A DNA stretch of 12,364 nucleotides. Origin: an uncultured Rikenellaceae bacterium. Its GTDB lineage: Bacteria > Bacteroidota > Bacteroidia > Bacteroidales > Rikenellaceae. Position 1 is the first letter of the stretch. Every line of letters begins with the position of its first letter. Positions 1 through 7,371 of this stretch are shown here, piece by piece. The notes under the pieces are model-generated. The model saw nothing but the letters and a program-made list of their open reading frames with translations, was not told where the DNA came from and searched no databases. The stretch covers positions 1 through 12,364 of the forward strand of contig CAMTOL010000041.1 in assembly GCA_947074135.1 (NCBI GenBank). The letters are read 5' to 3'. The position numbers and the translations under genes are program-made.

Positions 1-29
1 TCATTATTTGTTCTGTTCAACCGCTCTAC

Positions 30-105
30 TTTCCCCTTTATGAAAAAAGGGAAACCCAAAAACTTTTGACTAAAACTTCGTTTTCGATGACTTTTGGTTT
101 TTTTT
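30..105. terminator. Terminator-like hairpins and T-runs at the left edge
   Basis: This non-coding stretch downstream of the minus-strand receptor contains two inverted repeats. The first pairs TTTCCC-C-TTT (30-39) with AAAGGGAAA (46-54) around a short loop, with one bulged C. The second has outer arms CCAAAA (56-61) and TTTTGG (92-97) enclosing an inner stem AAAAC/GTTTT (72-76 and 80-84), and is followed directly by eight T (98-105). Read on the plus strand this is the form of an intrinsic terminator for a gene ending left of the window; read on the minus strand it lies about 50 bases past the receptor stop and could end that transcript too. Further T-runs follow at 113-119 and 121-128. The direction of action is inferred. 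Confidence 0.45.
72..91 (+). repeat. Copy 1 of a 20-base hairpin repeat
   Basis: The segment forms a 5-bp stem AAAAC/GTTTT with a TTC loop, followed by CGATGAC. It matches 4031-4050 at 17 of 20 positions. Two of the three differences are the two partners of the terminal base pair (A-T here, G-C there), so the stem is preserved. The preceding bases (CCAAAAACTTTT here, CCAAGAAACTTT there) are also similar. Whether it is a real dispersed element or a chance match cannot be settled from two copies. Confidence 0.35.
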
Positions 106-154
106 GCGTAGCTTTTTTTATTTTTTTTCAGTCTTTTTGAGTGGATTTTTGTGG

Positions 155-2284
155 TTATAGCCTTACCGAAATTCCAGCCATTAACCAACGTGAAGGCATT
201 ATGATACCTCCAAAGTCAAAATACTTGGTGTCCAAAATGTTGCTGCACTCGCCCCAAAGCGAAAACTTCGAAAAATTCCAAGTCAAACGACTATCCAAAA
301 GAAAATAGGGCTTAAAGTTCTGCAATGGCTCATTTGGCGCACTCTGGTACTCTCCATTTCTATCATAGAAAGTGCCAGTCACTGCCAAGATTAACTTATC
401 TCTAACCAATCTAAACTGTCCCTGAGCCGATGCCTTATGTTTCATATAATCAAGCGCATAGCGTGAAACATAATCACCACTGCTCTTCGTGACATTTGTA
501 TAGCCATAAGATGCCGAAAGCAACTGAACAAAACCACGTTCAGGGTGATAGCTCAAAGCCGCTTCGACCCCTAGTGTGCCAAGTTTAGTAATCTGCATCG
601 AGTGCCAAAGAGCATCGTCTGGTTGTTGCACCCAGTCGATAATATTGCTGCCGTCACGATAATATGTCGAAGCTACCGCACTCCACCTTTTTCGTTCAAA
701 ACTTAGTGTTGCAGAGTAGGTAAAAGCCGTTTCTGGTACTAAGTTTGGGTTGCCTATGTGTGTAGCTGTTGTATAGTATAGGTCTGTGAAAGTAGGAAGT
801 CGCATAGTTCGTGCTGCTGCCAACTGCGCCCTAAAGCCACGTAAAAAAGTGTAGCCAACCGAAACTCCACCCAACGGTTCGGTTGAAAAACTGTTTTGTG
901 CCAATGATGCAACTGCCGAAAGGTCGAAATCGCCCAAAACGACGAAATGCCTTAGCCAATAAGAGGCTGAATTTCTATCTTTAGCGTAGTTGTACGATTG
1001 CGCTCCGATTACTTTATGAGTATCGAGTTTCTCACCCAAAACGGTACTCCAAATATGATTATAGGCGTAATCGACGCCGATGCTTGTTGTTCCACCAGCT
1101 CCCCAGTAGTATCCCGCCGATGCTGCCACGCCGACATTATCGGTTAGGTGATAGTTGCCACCTGTGTACCAATCGGCAGCAGTAGTTTTGCCTGGGCGGA
1201 AAAGTTCGAAGCGATCAGTGTTGAGCCTGTAACTTGCCACCGCCTCAAAACTCCATTTGCCCCAACGGTTGGAGTAGCGTAGTGAAGTTAGAGCTGTCTT
1301 TGTGGCCTCCCACTGGTCAGGGTAAGCGAGTGAGTAAAAACTGTTTGACCCAAAATCCATTGACTGAAAACCAAGCTGAAAATCGATAGTTTGGTTTTTG
1401 TTGGTGTATTGGGTTCTGGTGTAAAGATTTAGACGGTTGTAGTCTGTATTCGCAGTGTAACCGTCACTGTGGTCGTAGGCTGCCGATGCAAAGAACGAAA
1501 GGCTCTTTTGTGGAGCTTTTACAAATTTGCGTGTAAGCCCTGATGCAACCTCACGAGCAAGGTTTTTAAGTAGTGGATTATCAATCTCTTTGGTTACCTC
1601 ATTAGTAATGTTTTTGATTACCTCTTCAGGTAGTGTGCCATCTAGTGGAATCTTGACGCCACCAGAAGCCTCTATCGAGTAGGTGCCAAAACCTCCTGCT
1701 GTCACTCCGCCTCTGAAAAACGGACGATTAACCTCGCCAACACGATAGTCCAAAGCACCTGTGTAGGAGCCAACGGCAATGTGGTGTGAAAGATAATTGA
1801 CAGAATTGATTGAACTTAGGGCAATTGGTAGAGAGTGTGATTGATGCCCTGTGCGTGGGTCGGTGAAGTTGACGCCATTGAGTAGAATAGAGGTTTGGTC
1901 GAAATTTCCTGCACGAAGCGAAATGTCGGACTGTACGCCACGAGCTCCTCGTGAGCGAACGTCGGCGAATGGGAGGGTACGCAGCGCACTCTCGATTGAC
2001 TGAAGTGGTGCGTTTTCAATAATTAGTGGGTCGGCTGCCACACGAGGAGCGTCCAATGCCCCAGGCGAAGCTGCAACCCTGGTGGACGATACCGAAATTG
2101 CCTCGATACGTACCAAACGGGTAGAGTCTGCCTCTTCGGACAGTGCGTCAAAGCTAACGAGTAGCATCGAAGTCGAGAGTACACCAATGCGTACCTGACG
2201 ACCAAGCGATGCAAAGACTCCATAGCTCTTGCGCGACCAACGCGAAAAAGTAGGCACTGCCTTTGCAGGTTGTGTTTTTTTCAT
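155..2284 (-). CDS. TonB-dependent outer-membrane receptor (BtuB-like architecture)
   Basis: A 709-residue outer-membrane receptor that would import a scarce ligand using energy from the TonB-ExbBD complex. After a long, basic N-terminal leader (about residues 1-50, hydrophobic core near 32-48) comes a plug domain at about 60-180, with the family-typical run around SLRAGNFDQTSILLNGVNF and DPRTGHQSHSLPI (122-154). The rest is an aromatic-rich beta-barrel ending in a C-terminal strand WLMAGISVRL, a plausible BAM signal. There is no N-terminal carboxypeptidase-like domain and no SusD partner next to it, so it is closer to BtuB/siderophore-type receptors than to SusC. The ligand is not known; no cobalamin riboswitch was found upstream. 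A charged helical-looking insertion occupies about 214-259. The start codon at 2282-2284 gives a MKK opening. It is transcribed divergently from tig. Confidence 0.88.
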   Translation of the reverse strand: MKKTQPAKAVPTFSRWSRKSYGVFASLGRQVRIGVLSTSMLLVSFDALSEEADSTRLVRIEAISVSSTRVAASPGALDAPRVAADPLIIENAPLQSIESALRTLPFADVRSRGARGVQSDISLRAGNFDQTSILLNGVNFTDPRTGHQSHSLPIALSSINSVNYLSHHIAVGSYTGALDYRVGEVNRPFFRGGVTAGGFGTYSIEASGGVKIPLDGTLPEEVIKNITNEVTKEIDNPLLKNLAREVASGLTRKFVKAPQKSLSFFASAAYDHSDGYTANTDYNRLNLYTRTQYTNKNQTIDFQLGFQSMDFGSNSFYSLAYPDQWEATKTALTSLRYSNRWGKWSFEAVASYRLNTDRFELFRPGKTTAADWYTGGNYHLTDNVGVAASAGYYWGAGGTTSIGVDYAYNHIWSTVLGEKLDTHKVIGAQSYNYAKDRNSASYWLRHFVVLGDFDLSAVASLAQNSFSTEPLGGVSVGYTFLRGFRAQLAAARTMRLPTFTDLYYTTATHIGNPNLVPETAFTYSATLSFERKRWSAVASTYYRDGSNIIDWVQQPDDALWHSMQITKLGTLGVEAALSYHPERGFVQLLSASYGYTNVTKSSGDYVSRYALDYMKHKASAQGQFRLVRDKLILAVTGTFYDRNGEYQSAPNEPLQNFKPYFLLDSRLTWNFSKFSLWGECSNILDTKYFDFGGIIMPSRWLMAGISVRL

Positions 2285-2392
2285 TTTTAGTGAAAAGTTT
2301 TAGGTTAAAAAAATTGAAGCCAATTAAGGTTTAGTTTTAAGTGTGTACTATCCAAATGAATTAGGTAGTGCAGTAAGAAAAATCAAAAATAA

Positions 2393-2427
2393 TTGGAGTG
2401 CAAATATAGGATTTTTTTGTATCTTTG
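2393..2427 (+). promoter_or_regulatory. Candidate Bacteroidota-type promoter of tig
   Basis: TATCTTTG at 2420-2427 fits the Bacteroidota -7 consensus TAnnTTTG, preceded by a T-run. A TTG at 2393-2395 could serve as the -33 element, though the 24-base spacer is slightly long. Transcription would begin near 2433 and leave a leader of about 90 bases before the tig start. Confidence 0.6.
2401..2408 (-). promoter_or_regulatory. Candidate -7 element of the TonB receptor gene
   Basis: On the minus strand these bases read TATATTTG, an exact fit to TAnnTTTG, about 117 bases before the receptor start. No convincing -33 TTTG is found at the right distance, so this is weaker than the tig promoter. If real, its upstream half overlaps the tig -7 element. 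Confidence 0.35.
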
Positions 2428-2446
2428 TTCCCTAATATACCCACGT

Positions 2447-2474
2447 CAGCGACAATTAGATGCTATTGTTGCTG
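2447..2474 (+). promoter_or_regulatory. 10-bp stem-loop in the tig leader
   Basis: CAGCGACAAT (2447-2456) pairs with ATTGTTGCTG (2465-2474) over ten positions, including one G-T wobble, around the 8-base loop TAGATGCT. It lies about 47 bases before the tig start and just past the predicted transcription start. It could be an RNA hairpin affecting stability or translation, or a palindromic operator in DNA. It has no T-run, so it is not a standard terminator. Confidence 0.5.
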
Positions 2475-2521
2475 CAAGATATTGAAAATCAGTTAAATAT
2501 TTATAATATCAAAGTAAACAA

Positions 2522-3847
2522 ATGAAAATTACTCGTAATGACCAAGCTGGTCAAACAACCCTACTATCGGTTGTAGTAGAAAAAGCAGATTATGCAGAAA
2601 AAGTAGAAAAACAACTCAAAGAATATCGTAAAAAAGCGCAAATTCCTGGCTTTCGTCCAGGTATGGCTCCTAAAGGCTTAGTGCAAAAAATGTATGGCAA
2701 GTCAACTCTTGTCGATACATCATACAATGTTGCTACTGAAGCTGCTTTCGAATTTCTTAAAACCGAAGCTATCGAACCAATCGGTGATTTAATGCCAGCC
2801 GAAAGCCAACCTAAATTGGATTTCGACAACGCTGAAGAGTTTGAGTTTGTTTTCGAAATTGGTCTTGCTCCTGAGGTGAACGTTGAGTTTTCGGAAAAAG
2901 ATAAAGTAGAAAAAATCGTTGTTACTCCTGATGCAGAGATGATTACGGGTTACACAGACAACTTCCTACGTCGCTTTGGCAAACTCGAAGATGTTGAGGT
3001 AGTTGAGAAAGAGGAGGCTTTGACGGTTATTCTTGATAACAAAGATATGCGCCTTGAAGATGCTTATGTTGGTCTAATTTCGATGTCAGACGACGAGCGT
3101 GCGCCATTTATCGGTAAAAAAGTTGGCGATAAAATGAACGTTAACATCAACGAACTATACAAAGACGAAAAACAACGTGCTTCAATCCTATCGGTTAAGG
3201 CTGAGGAGTTGGCGGAGGTTAATCCAGAGTTCGAACTTGAAATTACTCAAATTCGTACGTTCAAAAACCCAGAAATTAACGATGAGTTTTTGGCAATGGC
3301 GTTCCCAGAGGGCGATGTGAAAACCAAGAAAGAGTTTGAAGCTAAGATGAAAGCAAATGTTGAGGCTGAACTTGCATCTCAAACTGAGTTCAAATGGGAA
3401 GACAACGTTCGTGACTATGCTCTTGAAAAAACTAACCTTACACTTCCTGAGGAGTTCCTAAAACGTTGGTTATACTCAATCAACGAAGGCAAATTCACTA
3501 TGGAGCAAATCGAAGAGGAGTTCCCTCAGTTTGTTAAGATGATGAAGTGGGATTTGGTAAAACGTGCGGTTGTTAAGGCTAACGATTTGAAAATCGAAGA
3601 GGCTGATGTAGTTGCAGAGGCTAAGAATATGGCGATGATGCAGTTCCGTTACTATGGTATGGCATCGGTTGCTGACGATATGTTGGAGAACTATGCTAAA
3701 CAAATTCTTTCGAACAAGGAGGAGGCTCGTAAGATTTTTGACCGTGTAGGCGAGAAGAAGTCGGTTGAGGCTATTGCTGCCAAAGTATCGGTTAAGGAGA
3801 AGAAGATGACTGTTGAGCAGTTCTCTGCAATGATGCAAGAAAAATAG
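2522..3847 (+). CDS. tig: Trigger factor, ribosome-associated chaperone
   Basis: A 441-residue trigger factor, the chaperone that docks at the ribosome exit tunnel and shields nascent chains. The N-terminal ribosome-binding domain holds the signature loop IPGFRPGMAP (41-50), corresponding to the GFRxGxxP motif that contacts L23. A central segment (about 140-250) sits where the FKBP-type PPIase domain belongs but is divergent, as is usual in Bacteroidota, so isomerase activity is doubtful. The remaining C-terminal part is rich in charged helices, as expected for the chaperone arms. Length is normal for the phylum. No Shine-Dalgarno is visible before the ATG; the region is A-rich. Its position ahead of clpP-clpX is a widespread bacterial arrangement linking folding and degradation. 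Confidence 0.95.
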   Translation: MKITRNDQAGQTTLLSVVVEKADYAEKVEKQLKEYRKKAQIPGFRPGMAPKGLVQKMYGKSTLVDTSYNVATEAAFEFLKTEAIEPIGDLMPAESQPKLDFDNAEEFEFVFEIGLAPEVNVEFSEKDKVEKIVVTPDAEMITGYTDNFLRRFGKLEDVEVVEKEEALTVILDNKDMRLEDAYVGLISMSDDERAPFIGKKVGDKMNVNINELYKDEKQRASILSVKAEELAEVNPEFELEITQIRTFKNPEINDEFLAMAFPEGDVKTKKEFEAKMKANVEAELASQTEFKWEDNVRDYALEKTNLTLPEEFLKRWLYSINEGKFTMEQIEEEFPQFVKMMKWDLVKRAVVKANDLKIEEADVVAEAKNMAMMQFRYYGMASVADDMLENYAKQILSNKEEARKIFDRVGEKKSVEAIAAKVSVKEKKMTVEQFSAMMQEK

Positions 3848-3965
3848 TTGCGACATTGGTGATTATACTGCCTTGTTGAAAATAAAAATTCTTATAGCGT
3901 TGTCTAATCATTAATTTGACAACTGTTTAGAACTAACTTTAATAGAGGTTTGTCAATAAAAATAT

Positions 3966-4019
3966 TTGGTTTTCCCATTCAACTTTGCCACAAACGGTAA
4001 GGTTGAATAGAAGAACCAA
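3966..4019 (+). terminator. Long imperfect hairpin after tig
   Basis: The inner stem pairs 3977-3989 (ATTCAACTTTGCC) with 3996-4008 (GGTAAGGTTGAAT) at all 13 positions if two G-T wobbles are allowed, around the loop ACAAAC. The outer stem pairs TTGGTT (3966-3971) with AACCAA (4014-4019), separated by an internal loop. No T-run follows, so this may be an attenuating or RNA-stabilising structure instead of a classic terminator. Confidence 0.45.
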
Positions 4020-4030
4020 GAAACTTTATG

Positions 4031-4050
4031 GAAACTTTGTTTCCGATGAC
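4031..4050 (+). repeat. Copy 2 of a 20-base hairpin repeat
   Basis: GAAAC/GTTTC arms with a TTT loop, extended by one further G-C pair outward (4030 with 4044), followed by CGATGAC. It is the partner of 72-91, with a compensatory G-C for A-T exchange in the stem. It lies about 85 bases before the clpP start. Confidence 0.35.
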
Positions 4051-4132
4051 GTAATGTATTATTGCAAATAAAAGTAAAAGACACTGTTTCTTTTGACCTT
4101 TTTATTGTTTTTCCGTACTAAGCTAATTTTAT

Positions 4133-4798
4133 ATGAACGACTTTAAAAAATATGCACTTTCGGAGGGGATTTCTTCTCTTAAGCTGCACAATTATAGCAG
4201 AGTAACTGCTGGTTATGTTTCGCCAACAATTATTGAAGAGCGACAACTAAACGTTGCTCAAATGGACGTATTTTCTCGATTGATGATGGATAGAATCATC
4301 TTTCTAGGTGCCCCTATCAACGATGATGCGGCAAATATTATCCAAGCACAACTCCTATTTCTCGAAAGTACAGACCCTAGTCGTGATATTACTCTTTATA
4401 TCAACTCGCCAGGAGGTTCTGTAAGTGCTGGACTAGGCATTTACGACACTATGCAGTTGGTTGAGTGTGATATTCGTACAATTTGTACTGGTATGGCTGC
4501 CTCGATGGGTGCGGTTTTGTTGACGGCTGGAGAGAGAGGAAAACGTCAAGCATTGCCTCACTCTCGAGTGATGATTCACCAACCGCTTGGAGGTGTCGAG
4601 GGGCAAGCTTCCGATATCGAGATTACGGCTCGTCATATTGCACAAACTAAACGTGAACTGTACGAAATACTATCGTCGCACAGTGGCAAATCGATTAAGT
4701 CAATCGAAAAAGATGCAGATCGTGATTTTTGGATGACTGCTAACGAAGCGGTTAGCTATGGTCTAATTGATAGTGTGATAGAAAAGAGAAAAAAATAA
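4133..4798 (+). CDS. clpP: ATP-dependent Clp protease proteolytic subunit
   Basis: A 221-residue ClpP, the serine protease that assembles into a double-heptamer chamber and degrades proteins fed by an AAA+ unfoldase. The catalytic triad is visible: Ser124 in GMAASMGA, His149 in MIHQP, and an aspartate in DADRDFW (Asp198 by spacing). The oxyanion and substrate-strand region [11 protein letters not shown] lies at 90-100. The N-terminal stretch MNDFKKYA followed by [18 protein letters not shown] matches the usual Bacteroidota form, which supports this start over downstream methionines. The TAA stop (4796-4798) shares its last A with the clpX ATG, so the two are probably translationally coupled. 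No Shine-Dalgarno is evident; TTTTAT precedes the ATG. Confidence 0.97.
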   Translation: MNDFKKYALSEGISSLKLHNYSRVTAGYVSPTIIEERQLNVAQMDVFSRLMMDRIIFLGAPINDDAANIIQAQLLFLESTDPSRDITLYINSPGGSVSAGLGIYDTMQLVECDIRTICTGMAASMGAVLLTAGERGKRQALPHSRVMIHQPLGGVEGQASDIEITARHIAQTKRELYEILSSHSGKSIKSIEKDADRDFWMTANEAVSYGLIDSVIEKRKK

Positions 4799-6030
4799 TG
4801 GCAAAAAATAAAACGGGACTTACTTGTTCGTTTTGTGGACGTGACGAAGCGGAAGTTAAAATGCTTATTCGTGGACAGTGGGGTAACATTTGTGATGAGT
4901 GTGCAGAGGCTGCTTACGATATGGTAGAAACTACCGAAGTGTCGAAACACGAAAAAAGCAAGGGAGCAATTACGCAAAAAATTGAGGCAAATATTAGCAA
5001 AGATAAACCAGCTCGTATCAAGGAGTTTTTAGACCAATACGTTATTGGGCAAGACTCGGCGAAACGTCATATTGCAGTTGCTGTTTATAACCATTATAAA
5101 CGTCTTGTTCATAAGAGTAAAGATGATGTGGAGCTGGAAAAGAGCAATATGCTCTTGGTCGGTCCAACGGGTACTGGTAAAACCCTCATCGCTCGTTCGA
5201 TTGCTCGTATGCTTGGCGTTCCATTCGCCATTGCCGATGCTACAGCACTAACCGAAGCGGGATATGTGGGCGAGGATGTTGAGAGTATTATTTCGAGATT
5301 GTTGCAAGCTGCAGATTACGATGTGGCGGCTGCCGAACGTGGGATAATTTTTATCGACGAGATTGATAAAATTGCTCGCAAAAGCGATAACCCTTCGATT
5401 ACTCGTGATGTGAGTGGCGAAGGTGTGCAACAAGCACTCCTCAAAATTTTGGAGGGTGCAGTAGTTAATGTCCCTCCGCAAGGTGGTAGAAAACACCCCG
5501 ACCAAAAATATATTCAAGTCAATACTCGTAATATACTATTTATTGGTGGTGGAGCTTTCGATGGCATTGAACGTAAAATTGCTGGGCGATTGAATACTCG
5601 TGTCGTTGGTTATGGTCAACAAAGCAAAAATGCAGAGATTGATCGTGACAACTTGTTGCAATACGTTACGGCAGCAGATGTTCGCTCGTTTGGTATGATT
5701 CCCGAATTGGTGGGACGTATGCCAGTGATTTGTAACCTTGAACCACTAGATAGAGATGCGTTGTTGCAAATCCTGACAGAACCTAAAAATGCTATTGTGA
5801 AGCAATATAAGACGCTTTTTGAGATGGACGGTGTGAAACTTTCGATAGACAAAGATGTGTTGGAGATGATTGTCGATAAGGCAATTTCAGAGAAGTTGGG
5901 AGCTAGGGGGTTGCGTGCAATCTGCGAGATGATAATGCTCGACGCAATGTACGAGATACCAAGCAGTGATCGTAAAACATTTAGAGTTACAAAACAATAC
6001 GCAATCGATAAACTTAAAATTAAAAATTAA
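4798..6030 (+). CDS. clpX: ATP-dependent Clp protease ATP-binding subunit ClpX
   Basis: A 410-residue AAA+ unfoldase that threads tagged or adaptor-delivered proteins into ClpP. The N-terminal zinc domain has four cysteines, C10-x2-C13 and C32-x2-C35. Walker A is GPTGTGKT (122-129), Walker B is IIFIDEID (183-190), the pore-1 loop is GYVG (155-158), the RKH pore motif is 231-233, and the sensor-2 arginine is in GARGLR (R370). At the position of the IGF loop that docks on ClpP the sequence reads VVGYG (269-273), so the usual IGF is replaced by VGY. The ClpP hydrophobic cleft should tolerate this, but that is inference. The last codons (KIKN, stop) lie inside the left arm of a long palindrome. 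Confidence 0.97.
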   Translation: MAKNKTGLTCSFCGRDEAEVKMLIRGQWGNICDECAEAAYDMVETTEVSKHEKSKGAITQKIEANISKDKPARIKEFLDQYVIGQDSAKRHIAVAVYNHYKRLVHKSKDDVELEKSNMLLVGPTGTGKTLIARSIARMLGVPFAIADATALTEAGYVGEDVESIISRLLQAADYDVAAAERGIIFIDEIDKIARKSDNPSITRDVSGEGVQQALLKILEGAVVNVPPQGGRKHPDQKYIQVNTRNILFIGGGAFDGIERKIAGRLNTRVVGYGQQSKNAEIDRDNLLQYVTAADVRSFGMIPELVGRMPVICNLEPLDRDALLQILTEPKNAIVKQYKTLFEMDGVKLSIDKDVLEMIVDKAISEKLGARGLRAICEMIMLDAMYEIPSSDRKTFRVTKQYAIDKLKIKN

Positions 6031-6089
6031 AAATGAAAAGTTGAGTTGCTCAAAACTTTCATTTATTAATGAGTTTTTAATTCTTAATT
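6018..6089 (+). repeat. 72-base two-tier palindrome across the clpX stop
   Basis: The outer arms 6018-6033 (AATTAAAAATTAAAAA) and 6074-6089 (TTTTTAATTCTTAATT) pair at 15 of 16 positions. Inside is a second hairpin (about 6034-6063) with TTGAG/CTCAA next to a TTG loop, extended by TGAAA/TTTCA with bulges. The clpX stop codon (6028-6030) is in the left arm and the right arm ends 13 bases before serS. The right arm recurs at 11197-11214. It may act as a weak terminator, an RNA-stability element or a mobile-type palindrome. Confidence 0.6.
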
Positions 6090-6102
6090 AAAATAAGGAA
6101 AA

Positions 6103-7371
6103 ATGTTAACAATTAAACAGATTAAAGACGCTAAAGAGGATACTCTTAAACGCCTATCAAAAAAAGGAGTTGATGCTGCTGCGACTATCGACCAAATAAT
6201 TGAGGCTGACGATGCACGTAAAAGTGCTCAACAATCTCTGGATGCTATTCAAGCAGAGCAAAACGCGATAGCCAAAGAGATTGGAGTGTTGTTTAAAAGT
6301 GGTAAACAAGAGGAGGCTAACGCTAAAAAAGAGCGAGTTGCGGAGCTTAAAACGCAAGGTGTTGAACTTGAGGCTCAAATGAGCGAGGCTACGGCTAAGA
6401 TGAGCGAGCTAATCGTTACGCTACCAAATGTTGCGGCTGAAATTGTGCCTGAAGGAAGACACGCCGAAGATAACTTGGTGGTTAAAGAGGGTGGCGAAAT
6501 GCCTAAACTTGCTGATGATAAAAAACCTCACTGGGAGCTAACTTCGCAGTACGATATCATTGATTTTGAACTTGGTGTTAAACTTACAGGTGCAGGTTTC
6601 CCTGTCTATAAGGGAAAAGGTGCGAGATTGCAACGTGCTCTTATTAACTTCTTTGTCGATTGTAATACCGAAGCTGGTTATATGGAGGTGATGCCGCCTA
6701 TTGTGGTTAACGAAGCGAGCGGTTTTGGTACTGGTCAATTGCCTGATAAAGAGGGTCAAATGTACCATTGTACCGAAGATAATTTCTATCTGATTCCAAC
6801 AGCCGAAGTGCCCGTAACTAATATATTTCGTGATGTAATTGTCGATGGTAAGGATTTACCTATCAAAATGACAGCCTATACTCCTTGTTTCCGTCGTGAA
6901 GCAGGTTCGTATGGTAAGGATGTTAGAGGTCTGAACCGTCTGCACCAGTTCGATAAGGTTGAGATTGTGGAAGTTGCAGATCCTGCTCTCTCTTACGAGC
7001 GTTTGGACGCTATGGTGGCTCACGTTGAGGGTATTTTGAAGAAGTTGGAGTTGCCTTACCGTATTTTGCGTTTGTGTGGTGGCGATATGAGCTTTACAAG
7101 TGCGCTGACTTACGATTTCGAGGTCTGGAGTGCTGCTCAAGAGCGTTGGTTGGAGGTTTCAAGTGTTTCGAATTTTGAGAGTTTTCAAGCTAATCGTTTG
7201 AAGTTGCGTTATCGTGATGCTGATAAAAAGGTTCAGTTAGCGCACACGCTCAATGGCAGCTCGTTGGCACTGCCTCGTATTGTAGCTGCTTTGTTGGAGA
7301 ACAATCAAACCGCCGAAGGTATCAAGATTCCTAAAGCACTACAATCTTACACTGGCTTTGACATTATTTAA
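6103..7371 (+). CDS. serS: Seryl-tRNA synthetase
   Basis: A 422-residue class II aminoacyl-tRNA synthetase that charges tRNA-Ser with serine. The N-terminal 105 residues are charged and alanine-rich, matching the long antiparallel coiled coil that grips the tRNA-Ser variable arm. The serine-binding TxE motif appears as IPTAEVP (T233, E235). Motif 2 is FRREAGSYGKDVRGLNRLHQFDKVE from residue 263, with R264 and E266. Motif 3 is HTLNGSSLALPR (381-392), where R392 is the class-defining arginine. Length is normal. AAGGA sits only 3 bases from the ATG, too close for a standard ribosome-binding site. Its position after clpX is separated by the palindrome, so it may be read through or started anew. 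Confidence 0.96.
   Translation: MLTIKQIKDAKEDTLKRLSKKGVDAAATIDQIIEADDARKSAQQSLDAIQAEQNAIAKEIGVLFKSGKQEEANAKKERVAELKTQGVELEAQMSEATAKMSELIVTLPNVAAEIVPEGRHAEDNLVVKEGGEMPKLADDKKPHWELTSQYDIIDFELGVKLTGAGFPVYKGKGARLQRALINFFVDCNTEAGYMEVMPPIVVNEASGFGTGQLPDKEGQMYHCTEDNFYLIPTAEVPVTNIFRDVIVDGKDLPIKMTAYTPCFRREAGSYGKDVRGLNRLHQFDKVEIVEVADPALSYERLDAMVAHVEGILKKLELPYRILRLCGGDMSFTSALTYDFEVWSAAQERWLEVSSVSNFESFQANRLKLRYRDADKKVQLAHTLNGSSLALPRIVAALLENNQTAEGIKIPKALQSYTGFDII

Larger units (their letters stand above)
3848..4132 (+). other. tig-clpP intergenic region with several stem-loops
   Basis: These 285 bases hold no convincing gene. They contain TTGACAA/TTGTCAA arms at 3916-3922 and 3950-3956, a long hairpin at 3966-4019, and a short perfect one at 4030-4044. 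I found no exact TAnnTTTG promoter; TAACTTTA at 3934-3941 is a near match but is poorly spaced from the closest TTTG. The region probably both ends tig transcription in part and carries the clpP leader; that is inference. Confidence 0.5.

Noticed and set aside
2285..2521. A cobalamin riboswitch ahead of the BtuB-like receptor
   Set aside because: I searched for a B12-box-like motif on the minus strand and saw none, and the region is too AT-rich for the fold.
3476..3856. A 126-codon minus-strand frame at the end of tig
   Set aside because: It is antisense to conserved trigger-factor sequence, with no family resemblance and no start context.
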